A stretch of DNA of 64,000 nucleotides, from assembly GCF_027460265.1 (NCBI RefSeq), contig NZ_JAPZBC010000001.1:1674001-1738000 (forward strand), in the 5' to 3' direction. The notes beneath the pieces are model-generated. The model was not told the DNA's origin, made no database searches, and saw only the letters and a program-made list of their open reading frames with translations. Below are positions 10,746 through 18,822 of this stretch, piece by piece. Origin of the DNA: Streptomyces sp. WMMC940. GTDB lineage: Bacteria; Actinomycetota; Actinomycetes; Streptomycetales; Streptomycetaceae. Every line of letters begins with the position of its first letter. Position 1 is the stretch's first letter. A program made the position numbers and the translations under genes.

Positions 10746-12005
10746 TCACAGCCCTCCCGGCCAGTCGCCGTCGCCGCGCAGCAGGGCCCTGGCCAGGTTC
10801 TGGTAGAAGGCCACGACGCCGGGTTCCTTGGGGCTCAGATGGCCGCGTGCGGCGAAGCGCGATCCCACGGCGCGCTGGACGGCCTCCAGACCGTTCCGGT
10901 CCTCGCTGTTGATCATTCCCGCGTACGACTCGGCCTGCCGGCGCAACTCGTCGACGTCGGCGCCCTCGAGGGCGCCGCGCGGCACGAGGATGCCGCCGCG
11001 GACCAGCGTCCGGTCGATCGTCTGCGGGATCAGACTGAGCCAGATGACCATTTCGCCTGCGGCGGCCATGCTCGCCACGGGGAAGACGAAGAAGCCGTAC
11101 AGATGGGCCCTCTCCTCGTCGGTCAGCGGCAGGACGTAGGTCTCCTGGGGCTTGGTGAACGGGATGAGAAGGCGCAGCGCCCACGGGGAGTCGACCCGTA
11201 CGTCCGTGTCGGACCCGCCTGGCGTCGACGGCTGGAGGGTCTCCGGGTGGAAGCCCATCACGTGGTAGTTCTCGTGGGCGTTCTCCACGGCGACCTTCCA
11301 GTTGCAGGCCCACTCCTCGCTCCACACCCCGAGCTGAGCCATGCCGTCGAGCCGGTAGTTGGCCAGGTCGTCGGAGATCCTGCTCAGTTCGGGGGCGAGG
11401 GGGGCGGCGGCCGGGTCGAGGTTCACGTACACGAAGCCGTGCCACTCCTCGACGGCGAAGGCGGGCAGCCGGCAGCTCCCGGGGTCGAAGTCGGGGTTCC
11501 TGCGCATATGGGTGGCGCCGATGAGCCGACCGTCGAGTCCGTACCTCCACAGGTGGTAGGGGCAGGTGAAGGAGTCGGCGCGGCCGGCGGCGCCGGGTTC
11601 GACGAGCGGCATCATCCGGTGCCGGCAGATCGGCGACATGCCGTGCAGCACACCGTCCGCGTCGCGGGTGACCACCACCTGCTCGCCCGCGATGCCGACC
11701 GAGACGTAGCTGTTCGGCTCCGCGAGTTCGTCGCGGTGGGCGACGAGCACCCAGGAGCGCCCGAAGACCCGGGTGCGTTCCAGCTCGTACAGCCCGGGAG
11801 AGGTGAACGCGCGTGGCGGCAGGCTGAGTTGCGGTGCCAGGTCCAGATAGCGGCGCAGTTCGTCCAGCAGCGCGGTCACCTCACCGGACGGCGACCCGGC
11901 ACCCTTCCCGGCGCCGCTGACGTCGACCGCGTCGTCGTGCCCGTCGCGCGCCGTGCCCTGGTGCTCCTCGCCGGCGGTCCGGCCTGTGCTCACGCCTGTG
12001 CTCAC
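10746..12005 (-). CDS. Rieske [2Fe-2S] non-heme iron oxygenase
   Basis: A 419-residue oxygenase alpha subunit. The Rieske cluster ligands are CRH (about residue 128) and CPYH (about 149), followed by the mononuclear-iron segment NWKVAVENAHENYHVMGFHPE. GTG 12005 is preferred because GGAG lies 6 nt upstream; an earlier ATG at 12269 would add an unconserved low-complexity extension that nearly reaches the divergent gene. No ferredoxin or reductase is adjacent, so electrons must come from elsewhere. Rieske oxygenases hydroxylate, demethylate or, in some cases (PrnD-type), oxidise amines. Its place in a nitrosugar/anthracycline cluster makes either aglycone hydroxylation or amine oxidation possible. 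Confidence 0.83.
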   Translation of the reverse strand: MSTGVSTGRTAGEEHQGTARDGHDDAVDVSGAGKGAGSPSGEVTALLDELRRYLDLAPQLSLPPRAFTSPGLYELERTRVFGRSWVLVAHRDELAEPNSYVSVGIAGEQVVVTRDADGVLHGMSPICRHRMMPLVEPGAAGRADSFTCPYHLWRYGLDGRLIGATHMRRNPDFDPGSCRLPAFAVEEWHGFVYVNLDPAAAPLAPELSRISDDLANYRLDGMAQLGVWSEEWACNWKVAVENAHENYHVMGFHPETLQPSTPGGSDTDVRVDSPWALRLLIPFTKPQETYVLPLTDEERAHLYGFFVFPVASMAAAGEMVIWLSLIPQTIDRTLVRGGILVPRGALEGADVDELRRQAESYAGMINSEDRNGLEAVQRAVGSRFAARGHLSPKEPGVVAFYQNLARALLRGDGDWPGGL

Positions 12006-12283
12006 GGTGGACTCCAAACCTGTGCCGCGGGTCCGTGGTTCCTGCCGACCCTGGCAGGGCGGATTCGAACCCGGCTCGACGGCGCGGCCGGTCACCACGA
12101 CGGGCCCCGGGGCCCCTCGCGTCCAGCCGGTCTCCGGCGTTCCTCTAGGGCGTGTTGCGAGAGTCCCTCCTGCCCCGACCTGCGGGCGGACGAAGCCACT
12201 CCCGCAACACGCTCCGGCAGCCGCCCGACGATCGGTGCTTCCGGACCCCCGTCCCTGTCGGGCGCGCAACGAATGAGGTCGCC
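12006..12283 (+). promoter_or_regulatory. Divergent intergenic region between Rieske oxygenase and N-methyltransferase genes
   Basis: This 278-bp gap separates two divergently transcribed genes and must hold both promoters. It contains the inverted repeat at 12151-12211 (listed separately) and no convincing open frame. I do not see clear -10/-35 pairs that I would assign with confidence. Confidence 0.4.
12151..12211. repeat. Inverted repeat, 13-bp arms with 35-nt loop
   Basis: The left arm CGTGTTGCGAGAG (12151-12163) pairs with CTCCCGCAACACG (12199-12211) with one mismatch. The GGGCGTGTTGCGAGAG sequence resembles terminal repeats of streptomycete IS5-like elements, so this could be a tiny non-autonomous IS relic or an operator between the divergent genes. 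Confidence 0.45.
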
Positions 12284-13003
12284 GTGTACGGAGCCGAACT
12301 CGCCGAGATCTACGAACTGGTCCACCGCGGCCGCGGCAAGGACTACCTCCAGGAGGCGGCCGCTGTGGAGGGACAGGTGCGCAAGCGCAGGGCGGATGCC
12401 CGCACGCTGCTCGACGTGGCGTGCGGCACCGGCGCGCATCTGCGGTGTTTCGACGAGCTGTTCGACGAGGTGGCCGGGCTGGAGCTGTCCGAGCCCATGG
12501 CCCGGTTCGCGCGCGCGGCGCTGCCGCACGTCCCCGTACACGTCGGTGACATGCGGGACTTCGACCTCGGCCGCACGTACGACGTCATCACCTGCATGTT
12601 CGGCTCGATCGGCTATCTGCTGACGGAGTCCGCGCTGGTCGACGCGCTGCGCCGGTTCGCCCGGCATCTGACGCCCGGCGGGGTGCTGGCCGTCGACCCG
12701 TGGTGGTTCCCCGAGACGTACCGGCACGGCCACGTCGCCGGCAGCACGGTGACCGTCGGGGAGCGGACCGTGTCCCGGGTCTCCCACTCCGTGCGGGACG
12801 GGGCGGCGTCCCGGATGAACGTGCACTACCTCGTGGCCGACGGAGCCTCCGGGATACGGCACTTCCACGAGACGCACCTGATCGGCCTGTTCTCCCCGGA
12901 GCAGTACGAGGCAGCGTTCACGGCCGCCGGTCTCGGTGTGGACTACGTCCCCGTCGAGCCCGCCGGCCGGGGCCTCTTCGTCGGCGTCCGGTCGGCCGGC
13001 TGA
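12284..13003 (+). CDS. dTDP-3-amino-trideoxysugar N,N-dimethyltransferase (DesVI/TylM1 family)
   Basis: A 239-residue class I methyltransferase. VYGAELAEIYELVHRGRGKDY is the substrate-side N-terminus seen in DesVI and TylM1; LLDVACGTGAHL (about residue 45) is the SAM loop; VGDMRDFDLG and DVITCMFGSIGYL continue the fold; and the end VEPAGRGLFVGV is characteristic. These enzymes add two methyls to the 3-amino group of a dTDP-sugar, producing a dimethylamino sugar. GTG 12284 follows a GAGG box. A paralogue lies at 15848, so the cluster encodes two such steps. N-dimethylation is incompatible with conversion of that same amine to nitroso, implying at least two different aminosugars. Confidence 0.88.
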   Translation: MYGAELAEIYELVHRGRGKDYLQEAAAVEGQVRKRRADARTLLDVACGTGAHLRCFDELFDEVAGLELSEPMARFARAALPHVPVHVGDMRDFDLGRTYDVITCMFGSIGYLLTESALVDALRRFARHLTPGGVLAVDPWWFPETYRHGHVAGSTVTVGERTVSRVSHSVRDGAASRMNVHYLVADGASGIRHFHETHLIGLFSPEQYEAAFTAAGLGVDYVPVEPAGRGLFVGVRSAG

Positions 13004-13087
13004 CCCGGCGCCCGCCCTCGCCGTCCCAGGTGCACGCGTCGGGTACGGGACCGTGTTACGGGTCCGCGGGGGTCGGGGAGGCCGGGG

Positions 13088-13345
13088 TCAGGGCCGCCGG
13101 GCCATCTGCTCGTTGGCCTGGTCGAGGAATTGCTTCAGCGTCCGGATCCGGGTCTCCGCGTCCGGCATACCGATCGAGTACCTCCGCTCGACCTGGCTGA
13201 TCGCCTCCAGCAGGGCGAGCGAGTCGTACCCGAGGGCGCTCAGCTCGACGTCGCCGACGTCCTCGCCGTTCAGATCGACTCCCTCCGCCTCGCCGGCGCA
13301 CTCCCGGAAGATCTCGACCAGGACCGGCAGGGTGAGTTCACTCAT
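13088..13345 (-). CDS. Type II polyketide synthase acyl carrier protein
   Basis: An 85-residue acyl carrier protein. The phosphopantetheine attachment motif LGYDSLALLEA places the modified Ser at residue 42, and the preceding VELSALGYDSLALLE is the form typical of aromatic (type II) PKS carrier proteins rather than fatty acid synthase. It would hold the growing poly-beta-ketone chain for a ketosynthase/chain-length-factor pair. Those partner genes are not in the window. It is followed downstream on the same strand by nothing and converges with the N-methyltransferase gene; the SDR gene at 13410 lies 64 nt upstream, so both may share a transcript. Confidence 0.88.
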   Translation of the reverse strand: MSELTLPVLVEIFRECAGEAEGVDLNGEDVGDVELSALGYDSLALLEAISQVERRYSIGMPDAETRIRTLKQFLDQANEQMARRP

Positions 13346-13409
13346 CGCACGTACCTCTCTGCTTGTAGGGAAGAAGGCGCGCCGCCGGGCGGCGTGCGGA
13401 GGACCGGGG

Positions 13410-14342
13410 TCAGTCCGCCGCCTCCCACATGTCGCGCAGGGAATCGCGCAGACCGATGACGGGGCGCCAGCCCAGCACCCGTTGCGCGTGGCGGATGTCG
13501 GCCTTGGTCCAGCCGCCGCCCTTGCTCTCCACCGGCCCGCCGGTCTCCTTGAGCGTCTCGGGCGGCAATCCGGACACCGCGACCAGGGTCGTCACCAGCT
13601 CCCGCATCGTCGTCGCCTCGCCGCGCCCGATGTTGAACACCGCGCCGGGGGCCGCCGCGTCCGCGGCCCGCAGGACCGCCGAGGCGACGTCGCGTACGTC
13701 GATGTAGTCGCGGGCGGCGTCGGCGATCACCAGTTCGAGTGGCTCCCCCGGCATCACCCCGCGCAGCCGCCGCAACACGGTGCCCAGGAAACTCGCCTCC
13801 GACGGGTGGGGTCCGCACACATTGACGGCGCGCAGCACGACCCCGTCGACGTCCCCGGCCCGGGTCGCCTCCAGGACGGCCTGCGAGCCCGCCAGCTTGG
13901 TACGGGCGTACGGGGTGCTCGGATCCGGCGTCATCGACTCGTCGATGCCGGATCCGGGCGGCGCGAAGCCGTACTCGTGGATGCTGCCGACGTGGACGAC
14001 GCGCGGGCGCGTCGGCAGCGCGGCGACTCCGGCGAGGAGGCGGTCCACCAGCCGCACATGGGCGTGGTGCATCGCCTCCTCGGTCACCACCCAGCCGCCC
14101 GCGACGTTGACCACCACGTCCACGTTCCGCGAGGCGAGGAGGCCGGTGATCTCCGCCGGCTCCGCCGACGCCACGTCCAGCGGGACGAAGGGGCGTCCGG
14201 CGGCGTGCGGCGCGGGGCGCCGGGCCACGCCGAACACCTCGTGTCCCGCGCGCGAGAACACCGCGCTCACCTGTCGTCCGAGGCCGCCGGTCGCGCCCAG
14301 GACGGCGACCGTGCCCGGCCGGATCGCGTCACCCGAGGTCAC
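13410..14342 (-). CDS. NAD(P)-dependent nucleotide-sugar epimerase/4-ketoreductase (SDR)
   Basis: A 310-residue extended SDR with GATGGLGRQVS at the N-terminus (about residue 14), HVGSIHEYG supplying the Ser region, YARTK as the catalytic Tyr/Lys pair (about residue 157), and RDYIDVRDVA and FNIGRGEATTM downstream. This pattern matches dTDP-4-keto-deoxysugar 4-ketoreductases. The GTG at 14342 has a GGGGGACGG box and begins close to the Rossmann motif; the open frame extends 20 codons further. It differs from the second SDR at 4226, so two 4-keto reductions with perhaps different stereochemistry are likely. Substrate assignment is inference. Confidence 0.8.
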   Translation of the reverse strand: MTSGDAIRPGTVAVLGATGGLGRQVSAVFSRAGHEVFGVARRPAPHAAGRPFVPLDVASAEPAEITGLLASRNVDVVVNVAGGWVVTEEAMHHAHVRLVDRLLAGVAALPTRPRVVHVGSIHEYGFAPPGSGIDESMTPDPSTPYARTKLAGSQAVLEATRAGDVDGVVLRAVNVCGPHPSEASFLGTVLRRLRGVMPGEPLELVIADAARDYIDVRDVASAVLRAADAAAPGAVFNIGRGEATTMRELVTTLVAVSGLPPETLKETGGPVESKGGGWTKADIRHAQRVLGWRPVIGLRDSLRDMWEAAD

Positions 14343-14398
14343 CCGCCCGTCCCCCTTCCTCGCTGCCCTGGTCGGTCCGGGCCCGTCCCGGCGTGGGG

Positions 14399-14842
14399 TC
14401 ACGGCTGCCTGTCGTCACGCGTGACCCGGCGTTCCCGCACCTTCAGTTCGCCGTCCACCCGCACGAGCGCGTCGTCGCACACGCACATCAGATGGAGCCG
14501 GGGGCTGCCGCCCCGGGGCGTGGCGATGATCTGCGCGTACGAACGGACGATCAGCTCGCCGTCCTCGCCCGGCTGGACCGACACCATGCCGAGCAGGTGC
14601 CGATGCACCTCGCCGGCCTCGGCCAGCGCCGCGGCGGCCTTGTGCACCCCCGCGGCCAGGGCGTCCCGGCCGACGACGGGCTCCGGGAGCGAGGGCGGCG
14701 CGAACGAGCCGTCCTCGGTGAAGGTCCGCGCCCACCCCTCGCCGTCCCCGGCGTCCAGCAGATGCATGTGGTGGGCGTAGAACTGCTGCACTTCGGCATA
14801 GAGGGAGTCGACAGACGACGAGGTTCCCATCGGCATTGCCAC
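14399..14842 (-). CDS. SnoaL/NTF2-fold protein (aromatic polyketide cyclase or hydroxylase-associated)
   Basis: A 147-residue NTF2-fold protein. YAEVQQFYAHHMHLLDAGDGEGWARTFTEDGSF is the canonical N-terminal helix and strand of the SnoaL_4 (PF13577) class, and VRVDGELKVRERRV is the closing strand pair. Homologues in aromatic polyketide clusters act as cyclases or in concert with reductases for hydroxylation, such as SnoaL2/AclR-type proteins. GTG 14842 is chosen because GAGGAGG lies 5 nt upstream; ATG 14836 two codons in is the alternative. It sits 56 nt upstream of the SDR gene on the same strand. It could also be a ring-hydroxylating oxygenase small-subunit-like protein. Confidence 0.7.
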   Translation of the reverse strand: MAMPMGTSSSVDSLYAEVQQFYAHHMHLLDAGDGEGWARTFTEDGSFAPPSLPEPVVGRDALAAGVHKAAAALAEAGEVHRHLLGMVSVQPGEDGELIVRSYAQIIATPRGGSPRLHLMCVCDDALVRVDGELKVRERRVTRDDRQP

Positions 14843-15031
14843 CGAGTCCTCCTCACGCTGGTCCCGTCCGGGTCCGAACGGGCGGCATCCGCGAACGATT
14901 CCCGACGCCCTTCGACATCGGCTCGAACGCGACGCGCGGGCGCCGAGTGAGGTTTGAGCGCTTCTCCGTTCACGCGGAGCAGCATCTGCCTCGTCGGCGT
15001 GAGCGGTACGCAACGTACGTGGGAGGTCCGT

Positions 15032-15811
15032 GTGCGGTTGATCGACCTGTCATCGGCGGTGGACGCCGGGGCCCACGAGCCGGATCCCGTGGTGCACGAG
15101 GTACTGACCCCCCGTCAGGGCGCGGAGCACATGAGCGCGGAGATGCGGAGCCACTTCGGGCTCGAGTTCGACCCGGACGAGCTGCCCGACGGGGAGTTCC
15201 TGTCGCTCGACCGGATCACCCTGACCTCGCACACCGGCACGCACGTCGACGCGCCGTCGCACTACGGCTCCCGGGCCGGGTACGGCGACGGCGTACCGAA
15301 GCACATCGACCGGATGCCGCTGGAGTGGTTCTGCAACCCGGGGATCGTGCTCGACCTCACCGACGCCCCGACCGGTGCCGTCGGCGCGGACCGGCTGGAG
15401 AAGGAGTTCGAGCGGATCGGCCGCACTCCCGCCCCGCTGGACATCGTCCTGCTGCACACCGGCGCTTCCGCGCGGGCGGGTGCCCCGGAGTACTTCACCG
15501 AGTTCGCCGGGCTGGACGGGCCGGCCGTGCACCTGCTGCTGGACCTGGGGGTGCGGGTGATCGGGACGGACGCGTTCAGCCTGGACGCCCCGTTCACCGA
15601 CATCATCGAGCGGTACCGGAGCACGGGGGACCGTTCGGTGCTGTGGCCGGCCCACTTCGCAGGCCGTGACCGGGAGTACTGCCAGATCGAGCGCCTGGCG
15701 AACCTCGAAGCCCTGCCCGCGCCGTTCGGATTCACCGTCGTCTGCTTCCCCGTGAAGATCGCGGGCGCGGGCGCGGGCTGGACCAGGGCGGTCGCCGTGG
15801 TCGACGAGTGA
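15032..15811 (+). CDS. PF04199-family cyclase (metal-dependent hydrolase/cyclase fold)
   Basis: A 259-residue protein with the metal-binding signature HTGTHVDAPSHY (about residue 72), the RLIDLSSAVDAG N-terminus and a conserved DAFSLD loop. This is the cyclase/kynurenine-formamidase-like fold PF04199. Members occur in several type II PKS clusters and are annotated there as cyclases, but the family also includes true amidohydrolases. In this setting late ring closure is the reasonable guess. GTG 15032 follows GGGAGGT. It leads a plus-strand run with the N-methyltransferase, aminotransferase and ketoreductase genes (gaps of 36, 48 and -4 nt), consistent with one operon. Confidence 0.75.
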   Translation: MRLIDLSSAVDAGAHEPDPVVHEVLTPRQGAEHMSAEMRSHFGLEFDPDELPDGEFLSLDRITLTSHTGTHVDAPSHYGSRAGYGDGVPKHIDRMPLEWFCNPGIVLDLTDAPTGAVGADRLEKEFERIGRTPAPLDIVLLHTGASARAGAPEYFTEFAGLDGPAVHLLLDLGVRVIGTDAFSLDAPFTDIIERYRSTGDRSVLWPAHFAGRDREYCQIERLANLEALPAPFGFTVVCFPVKIAGAGAGWTRAVAVVDE

Positions 15812-15847
15812 CCGGGCGCCCTTCGACCGACACCGACGGGAGAGCAG

Positions 15848-16558
15848 ATGTACGGACGGGAGCTGGCGGAGGTCTACGAGATCTTCTACCGCAGCCGGGG
15901 CAAGGACTGGCCGCGGGAGGCCGCCTACGTCACGGAGCTGGTGCGGTCGCGGTGTCCTGAGGCGGAATCCCTGCTCGACGTGGCGTGCGGCACCGGGGCG
16001 CACCTGGAGACCTTCGGGGCGCTGTTCAAACACACCGAGGGGCTGGAGATCGCGGAACCCATGCGGGAGCTGGCCCACCAGCGGCTGCCGGAGGTGACCG
16101 TGCACCCCGGCGACATGCGCGACTTCGACCTCCGCCGCACCTTCGACGCGGTGGTGTGCATGTTCTGCGCCATCGGCTATCTGGGCACGGTGTCCGACAT
16201 GCGGGACGCGGTGCGGTCGATGGCCCGGCACCTGCGTCCCGGCGGGGTGCTCGTGATCGAGCCGTGGTGGTTCCCCGAGAACCACGTCGAGGGTTATGTC
16301 GCCGGTGACCTCGGCTGCGAGGACGGCCGTACCGTGGCCCGGATATCGCACTCGACCCTCCAGGGCCGCGCGACCCGGATGGAGGTGCGCTTCCTGGTCG
16401 GCGACCGTGCCGGCATCCGGGAGTTCACCGAGATCGACGTGCTCACCCTCTTCACCGAGGACGAGTACACCGCGGCGTTCACCGACGCCGGCTGCACCGT
16501 CGACTTCCTCCCCGGCGACCCGACCGGCCGCGGTCTGTTCGTCGGGGTACGGCAGTGA
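15848..16558 (+). CDS. Second dTDP-aminosugar N,N-dimethyltransferase (DesVI/TylM1 family)
   Basis: A 236-residue paralogue of the protein at 12284, with the same landmarks: MYGRELAEVYEIFYRSRGKDW, LLDVACGTGAHLETF, VHPGDMRDFDLRRTFD, VIEPWWFPENHVEGYVAGD and a final GRGLFVGV. The two copies share all motifs but differ throughout, so this is not a recent duplication. It lies directly upstream of the aminotransferase, which suggests that it acts on that amine. Possible explanations for two copies are two separate aminosugars, or mono- and dimethylation steps divided between them. Confidence 0.87.
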   Translation: MYGRELAEVYEIFYRSRGKDWPREAAYVTELVRSRCPEAESLLDVACGTGAHLETFGALFKHTEGLEIAEPMRELAHQRLPEVTVHPGDMRDFDLRRTFDAVVCMFCAIGYLGTVSDMRDAVRSMARHLRPGGVLVIEPWWFPENHVEGYVAGDLGCEDGRTVARISHSTLQGRATRMEVRFLVGDRAGIREFTEIDVLTLFTEDEYTAAFTDAGCTVDFLPGDPTGRGLFVGVRQ

Positions 16559-16606
16559 GACCCGGCCAGGCGCACGCCCGAGACGAGCGGAGACAGTGAC
16601 TCAGCC

Positions 16607-17716
16607 ATGACCACCTACGTATGGGACTACCTGCGCGAGTACGAGAACGAGCGGGACGACATCCACGACGCGATCGAGACCGTGCTGCGTTCCGGGCAAC
16701 TCGTCCTCGGCGCCAGCGGACGCGGCTTCGAGGAGGAGTTCGCCGCCTACCACGGGATCGGGCACGCGGTGGGGGTCGACAACGGCACCAACGCCATCAA
16801 GCTGGGGTTGCAGGCGATCGGCGTCGGCCCCGGCGACGAGGTCATCACCGTCTCGAACACCGCGGCACCGACCGTGGTCGCCATCGACTCCGTGGGGGCG
16901 ACACCCGTCTTCGTCGACGTCCACCCCGACACGTATCTGATGGACGTCGATCAGGTCGCCGCCGCCGTCACCCCGCGCACCAGGTGTCTGCTCCCGGTGC
17001 ATCTGTACGGTCAGTGCGTCGACATGACGGCGTTGCAGGCCGTTGCGGACGAGCACGGTCTGCTGGTCTTCGAGGACTGCGCGCAGGCCCACGGCGCCCG
17101 CCGGGGAGGACGGCTCGCCGGCACATGGGGGGCCGCGGCCGGGTTCTCCTTCTACCCCACGAAAGTGCTCGGGGCCTACGGCGACGGCGGCGCCGTCATC
17201 ACCGCGGACCCGGACGTCGACGCAGGTCTTCGACGACTGCGGTACTACGGCATGGAGGAGCGCTACTACGTCGTCCGCACACCGGGGCACAACAGCCGTC
17301 TGGACGAGCTGCACGCGGAGATCCTGCGGCGCAAGCTGCGCAGGCTCGACGCCTACATCGAGGGCCGGCGGGCCGTGGCCCGGCGCTACGCCGAGGGGCT
17401 CGCCGGCACCGATCTGGTGCTGCCGTCCCTCGCGCCCGGCAACGACCACGTCCACTACGTCTATGTGGTGCGCCATCCACGGCGAGACGCCGTCATCGAG
17501 GCGCTGAAGGCCTATGACATCGCGCTCAACATCAGCTACCCGTGGCCGGTCCACACCATGACGGGCTTCTCCCACCTGGGATACGCCAAGGGCTCCCTGC
17601 CGGTCACCGAGGCGGTGGCCGACGAGATCTTCTCGCTGCCCATGTACCCCTCGCTGGACCCCGCCCTGCAGGACAAGGTGATCGGCGCGCTCCACGACGT
17701 CCTGGCGACGCTGTGA
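16607..17716 (+). CDS. PLP-dependent dTDP-3-keto-sugar aminotransferase (DegT/DnrJ/EryC1 family)
   Basis: A 369-residue DegT-family aminotransferase. Key features are [23 protein letters not shown], the PLP-facing [10 protein letters not shown] and the Schiff-base Lys in [16 protein letters not shown] (about residue 185). The N-terminal [15 protein letters not shown] resembles the KijD2/TylB/DesV subgroup, which aminates C-3 of dTDP-3-keto-deoxysugars using glutamate. The product could go to dimethylation or to C-methylation plus N-oxidation. Its TGA overlaps the GTG of the ketoreductase gene as GTGA. Only one aminotransferase is seen in the window, so one intermediate may feed both sugar branches. 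Confidence 0.88.
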   Translation: MTTYVWDYLREYENERDDIHDAIETVLRSGQLVLGASGRGFEEEFAAYHGIGHAVGVDNGTNAIKLGLQAIGVGPGDEVITVSNTAAPTVVAIDSVGATPVFVDVHPDTYLMDVDQVAAAVTPRTRCLLPVHLYGQCVDMTALQAVADEHGLLVFEDCAQAHGARRGGRLAGTWGAAAGFSFYPTKVLGAYGDGGAVITADPDVDAGLRRLRYYGMEERYYVVRTPGHNSRLDELHAEILRRKLRRLDAYIEGRRAVARRYAEGLAGTDLVLPSLAPGNDHVHYVYVVRHPRRDAVIEALKAYDIALNISYPWPVHTMTGFSHLGYAKGSLPVTEAVADEIFSLPMYPSLDPALQDKVIGALHDVLATL

Positions 17717-18726
17717 GCCCAGTGGCCACCGGGCCCGAGGGCCCCTCCCCCGGCCGGGTACGCATGGGCGTGCTCGGCTGCGCGGACATCGCGCTGCGCC
17801 GGATGCTCCCGGTCATCGCGGCGGCCGACTCGGCCGAACTCGTCGCGGTGGCCAGCCGGGACGCCACGAAGGCGCAACGCGTGGCGGACCGGTTCGGGTG
17901 CGCCGGTGTCCAGGGCTACCGGACGTTGCTGGAACGGGACGACATCGACGCGGTGTACGTCCCCCTGCCGCCCGCGCTCCACTTCGACCAGGTGGCCGAG
18001 GCGCTGTGCTTCGGCAAGCACGTGCTGTGCGAGAAGCCCCTGTGCACGACGCACGCGGAGGCCGCCGAGCTGATGGAGCTGGCACGGCGGCACCGCCGTA
18101 TCCTCGCCGAGAACTTCATGTTCCTGCACCACTCGCAGCACGCCGGGGTCCGGTCGCTCCTCGACACCGGCGCCATCGGCGAGTTGGAGGTGCTGTCCGG
18201 CTCGTTCGGCGTACCGCCGCTGGATCCCACGGGGTTCCGGTACGCCCCCTCGCTCGGCGGCGGCGCACTGCTGGACGTCGGCGTCTACCCGCTGCGGACG
18301 GCACAGATGTACCTGTCCGGCGAACCGGAGGTGCTGGCGGCCACCCTCCGGGTGGACGACATGACGGGGGTGGACGTCGCGGGTACGGCCCTGCTGTGCG
18401 CCCCCGACGGCGTCGCCGCGCAGCTCGACTTCGGCTTCCGGCACGCCTACCGCTCGCGCTATGCCCTGTGGGGCCGCCGGGGACGGATCTCGGTGGAGCG
18501 CGCCTACACCCCGCCGGAGCAGCTGAAGCCGGTCGTCCGGGTCCAGCAACAGGACCGGCTGACGGAGCTGGCGATGCCCGCGGACCATCAGGTGCGCAAC
18601 GCGCTGGCCGCGTTCACCGCCGCCGTCCTCGCGGGCGGGAACGGTCCGGTGGGCGAGGCCGAGTCGCTGCTCCAGGCCCAGCTGGTCGAGGGCGTGCGCA
18701 AGGTCGCAAGGGTCGTCACCGTCTGA
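17713..18726 (+). CDS. Gfo/Idh/MocA-family sugar C-3 ketoreductase (KijD10 type)
   Basis: A 337-residue oxidoreductase with the N-terminal Rossmann motif [16 protein letters not shown] (about residues 18-33), the family-defining CEKPLC (about 100) and the C-terminal [18 protein letters not shown]. KijD10-like enzymes reduce the 3-keto group after 2,3-dehydration, making 2,6-dideoxysugars. Translation probably starts at GTG 17713, coupled to the aminotransferase stop; ATG 17764 just before the Rossmann strand is a possible alternative. A 2,3-dehydratase (TylX3/EvaA type) would be expected but is not in the window. Confidence 0.85.
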   Translation: MSPVATGPEGPSPGRVRMGVLGCADIALRRMLPVIAAADSAELVAVASRDATKAQRVADRFGCAGVQGYRTLLERDDIDAVYVPLPPALHFDQVAEALCFGKHVLCEKPLCTTHAEAAELMELARRHRRILAENFMFLHHSQHAGVRSLLDTGAIGELEVLSGSFGVPPLDPTGFRYAPSLGGGALLDVGVYPLRTAQMYLSGEPEVLAATLRVDDMTGVDVAGTALLCAPDGVAAQLDFGFRHAYRSRYALWGRRGRISVERAYTPPEQLKPVVRVQQQDRLTELAMPADHQVRNALAAFTAAVLAGGNGPVGEAESLLQAQLVEGVRKVARVVTV

Positions 18727-18744
18727 CCAGCCCCTCGGTGCCGT

Positions 18745-18769
18745 CCCCGGAGGCTCCGGGTCTCCGGGG
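18745..18769. terminator. Hairpin between convergent sugar genes
   Basis: CCCCGGAG (18745-18752) and CTCCGGGG (18762-18769) form a perfect 8-bp stem with a 9-nt loop, 18 nt past the ketoreductase stop. The convergent arrangement with the thymidylyltransferase gene suits a bidirectional terminator; there is no U-run. Confidence 0.45.
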
Positions 18770-18799
18770 GCCGGGGCTCCGGGGGCCGGGGCTCCGGGG
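18762..18799. repeat. GC-only tandem direct repeat
   Basis: The 15-bp unit CTCCGGGGGCCGGGG occurs at 18762-18776 and 18777-18791, followed by a partial third copy to 18799. It lies in the gap between convergent genes and can fold with the hairpin just upstream. Confidence 0.7.
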
Positions 18800-18822
18800 T
18801 GTCCGAGGTGCCCGGGGGACTC

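Noticed and set aside
12049..12075. tRNA-like 3' end on the minus strand (GGGTTCGAATCCGCC followed by CTGCCA), a possible attachment site
   Set aside because: The T-arm stem does not pair properly beyond two base pairs, no tRNA body precedes it and no integrase gene is nearby.
13004..13087. Terminator between the N-methyltransferase and carrier protein genes
   Set aside because: The best stem is only about 5 bp (GGACC/GGTCC), not convincing.
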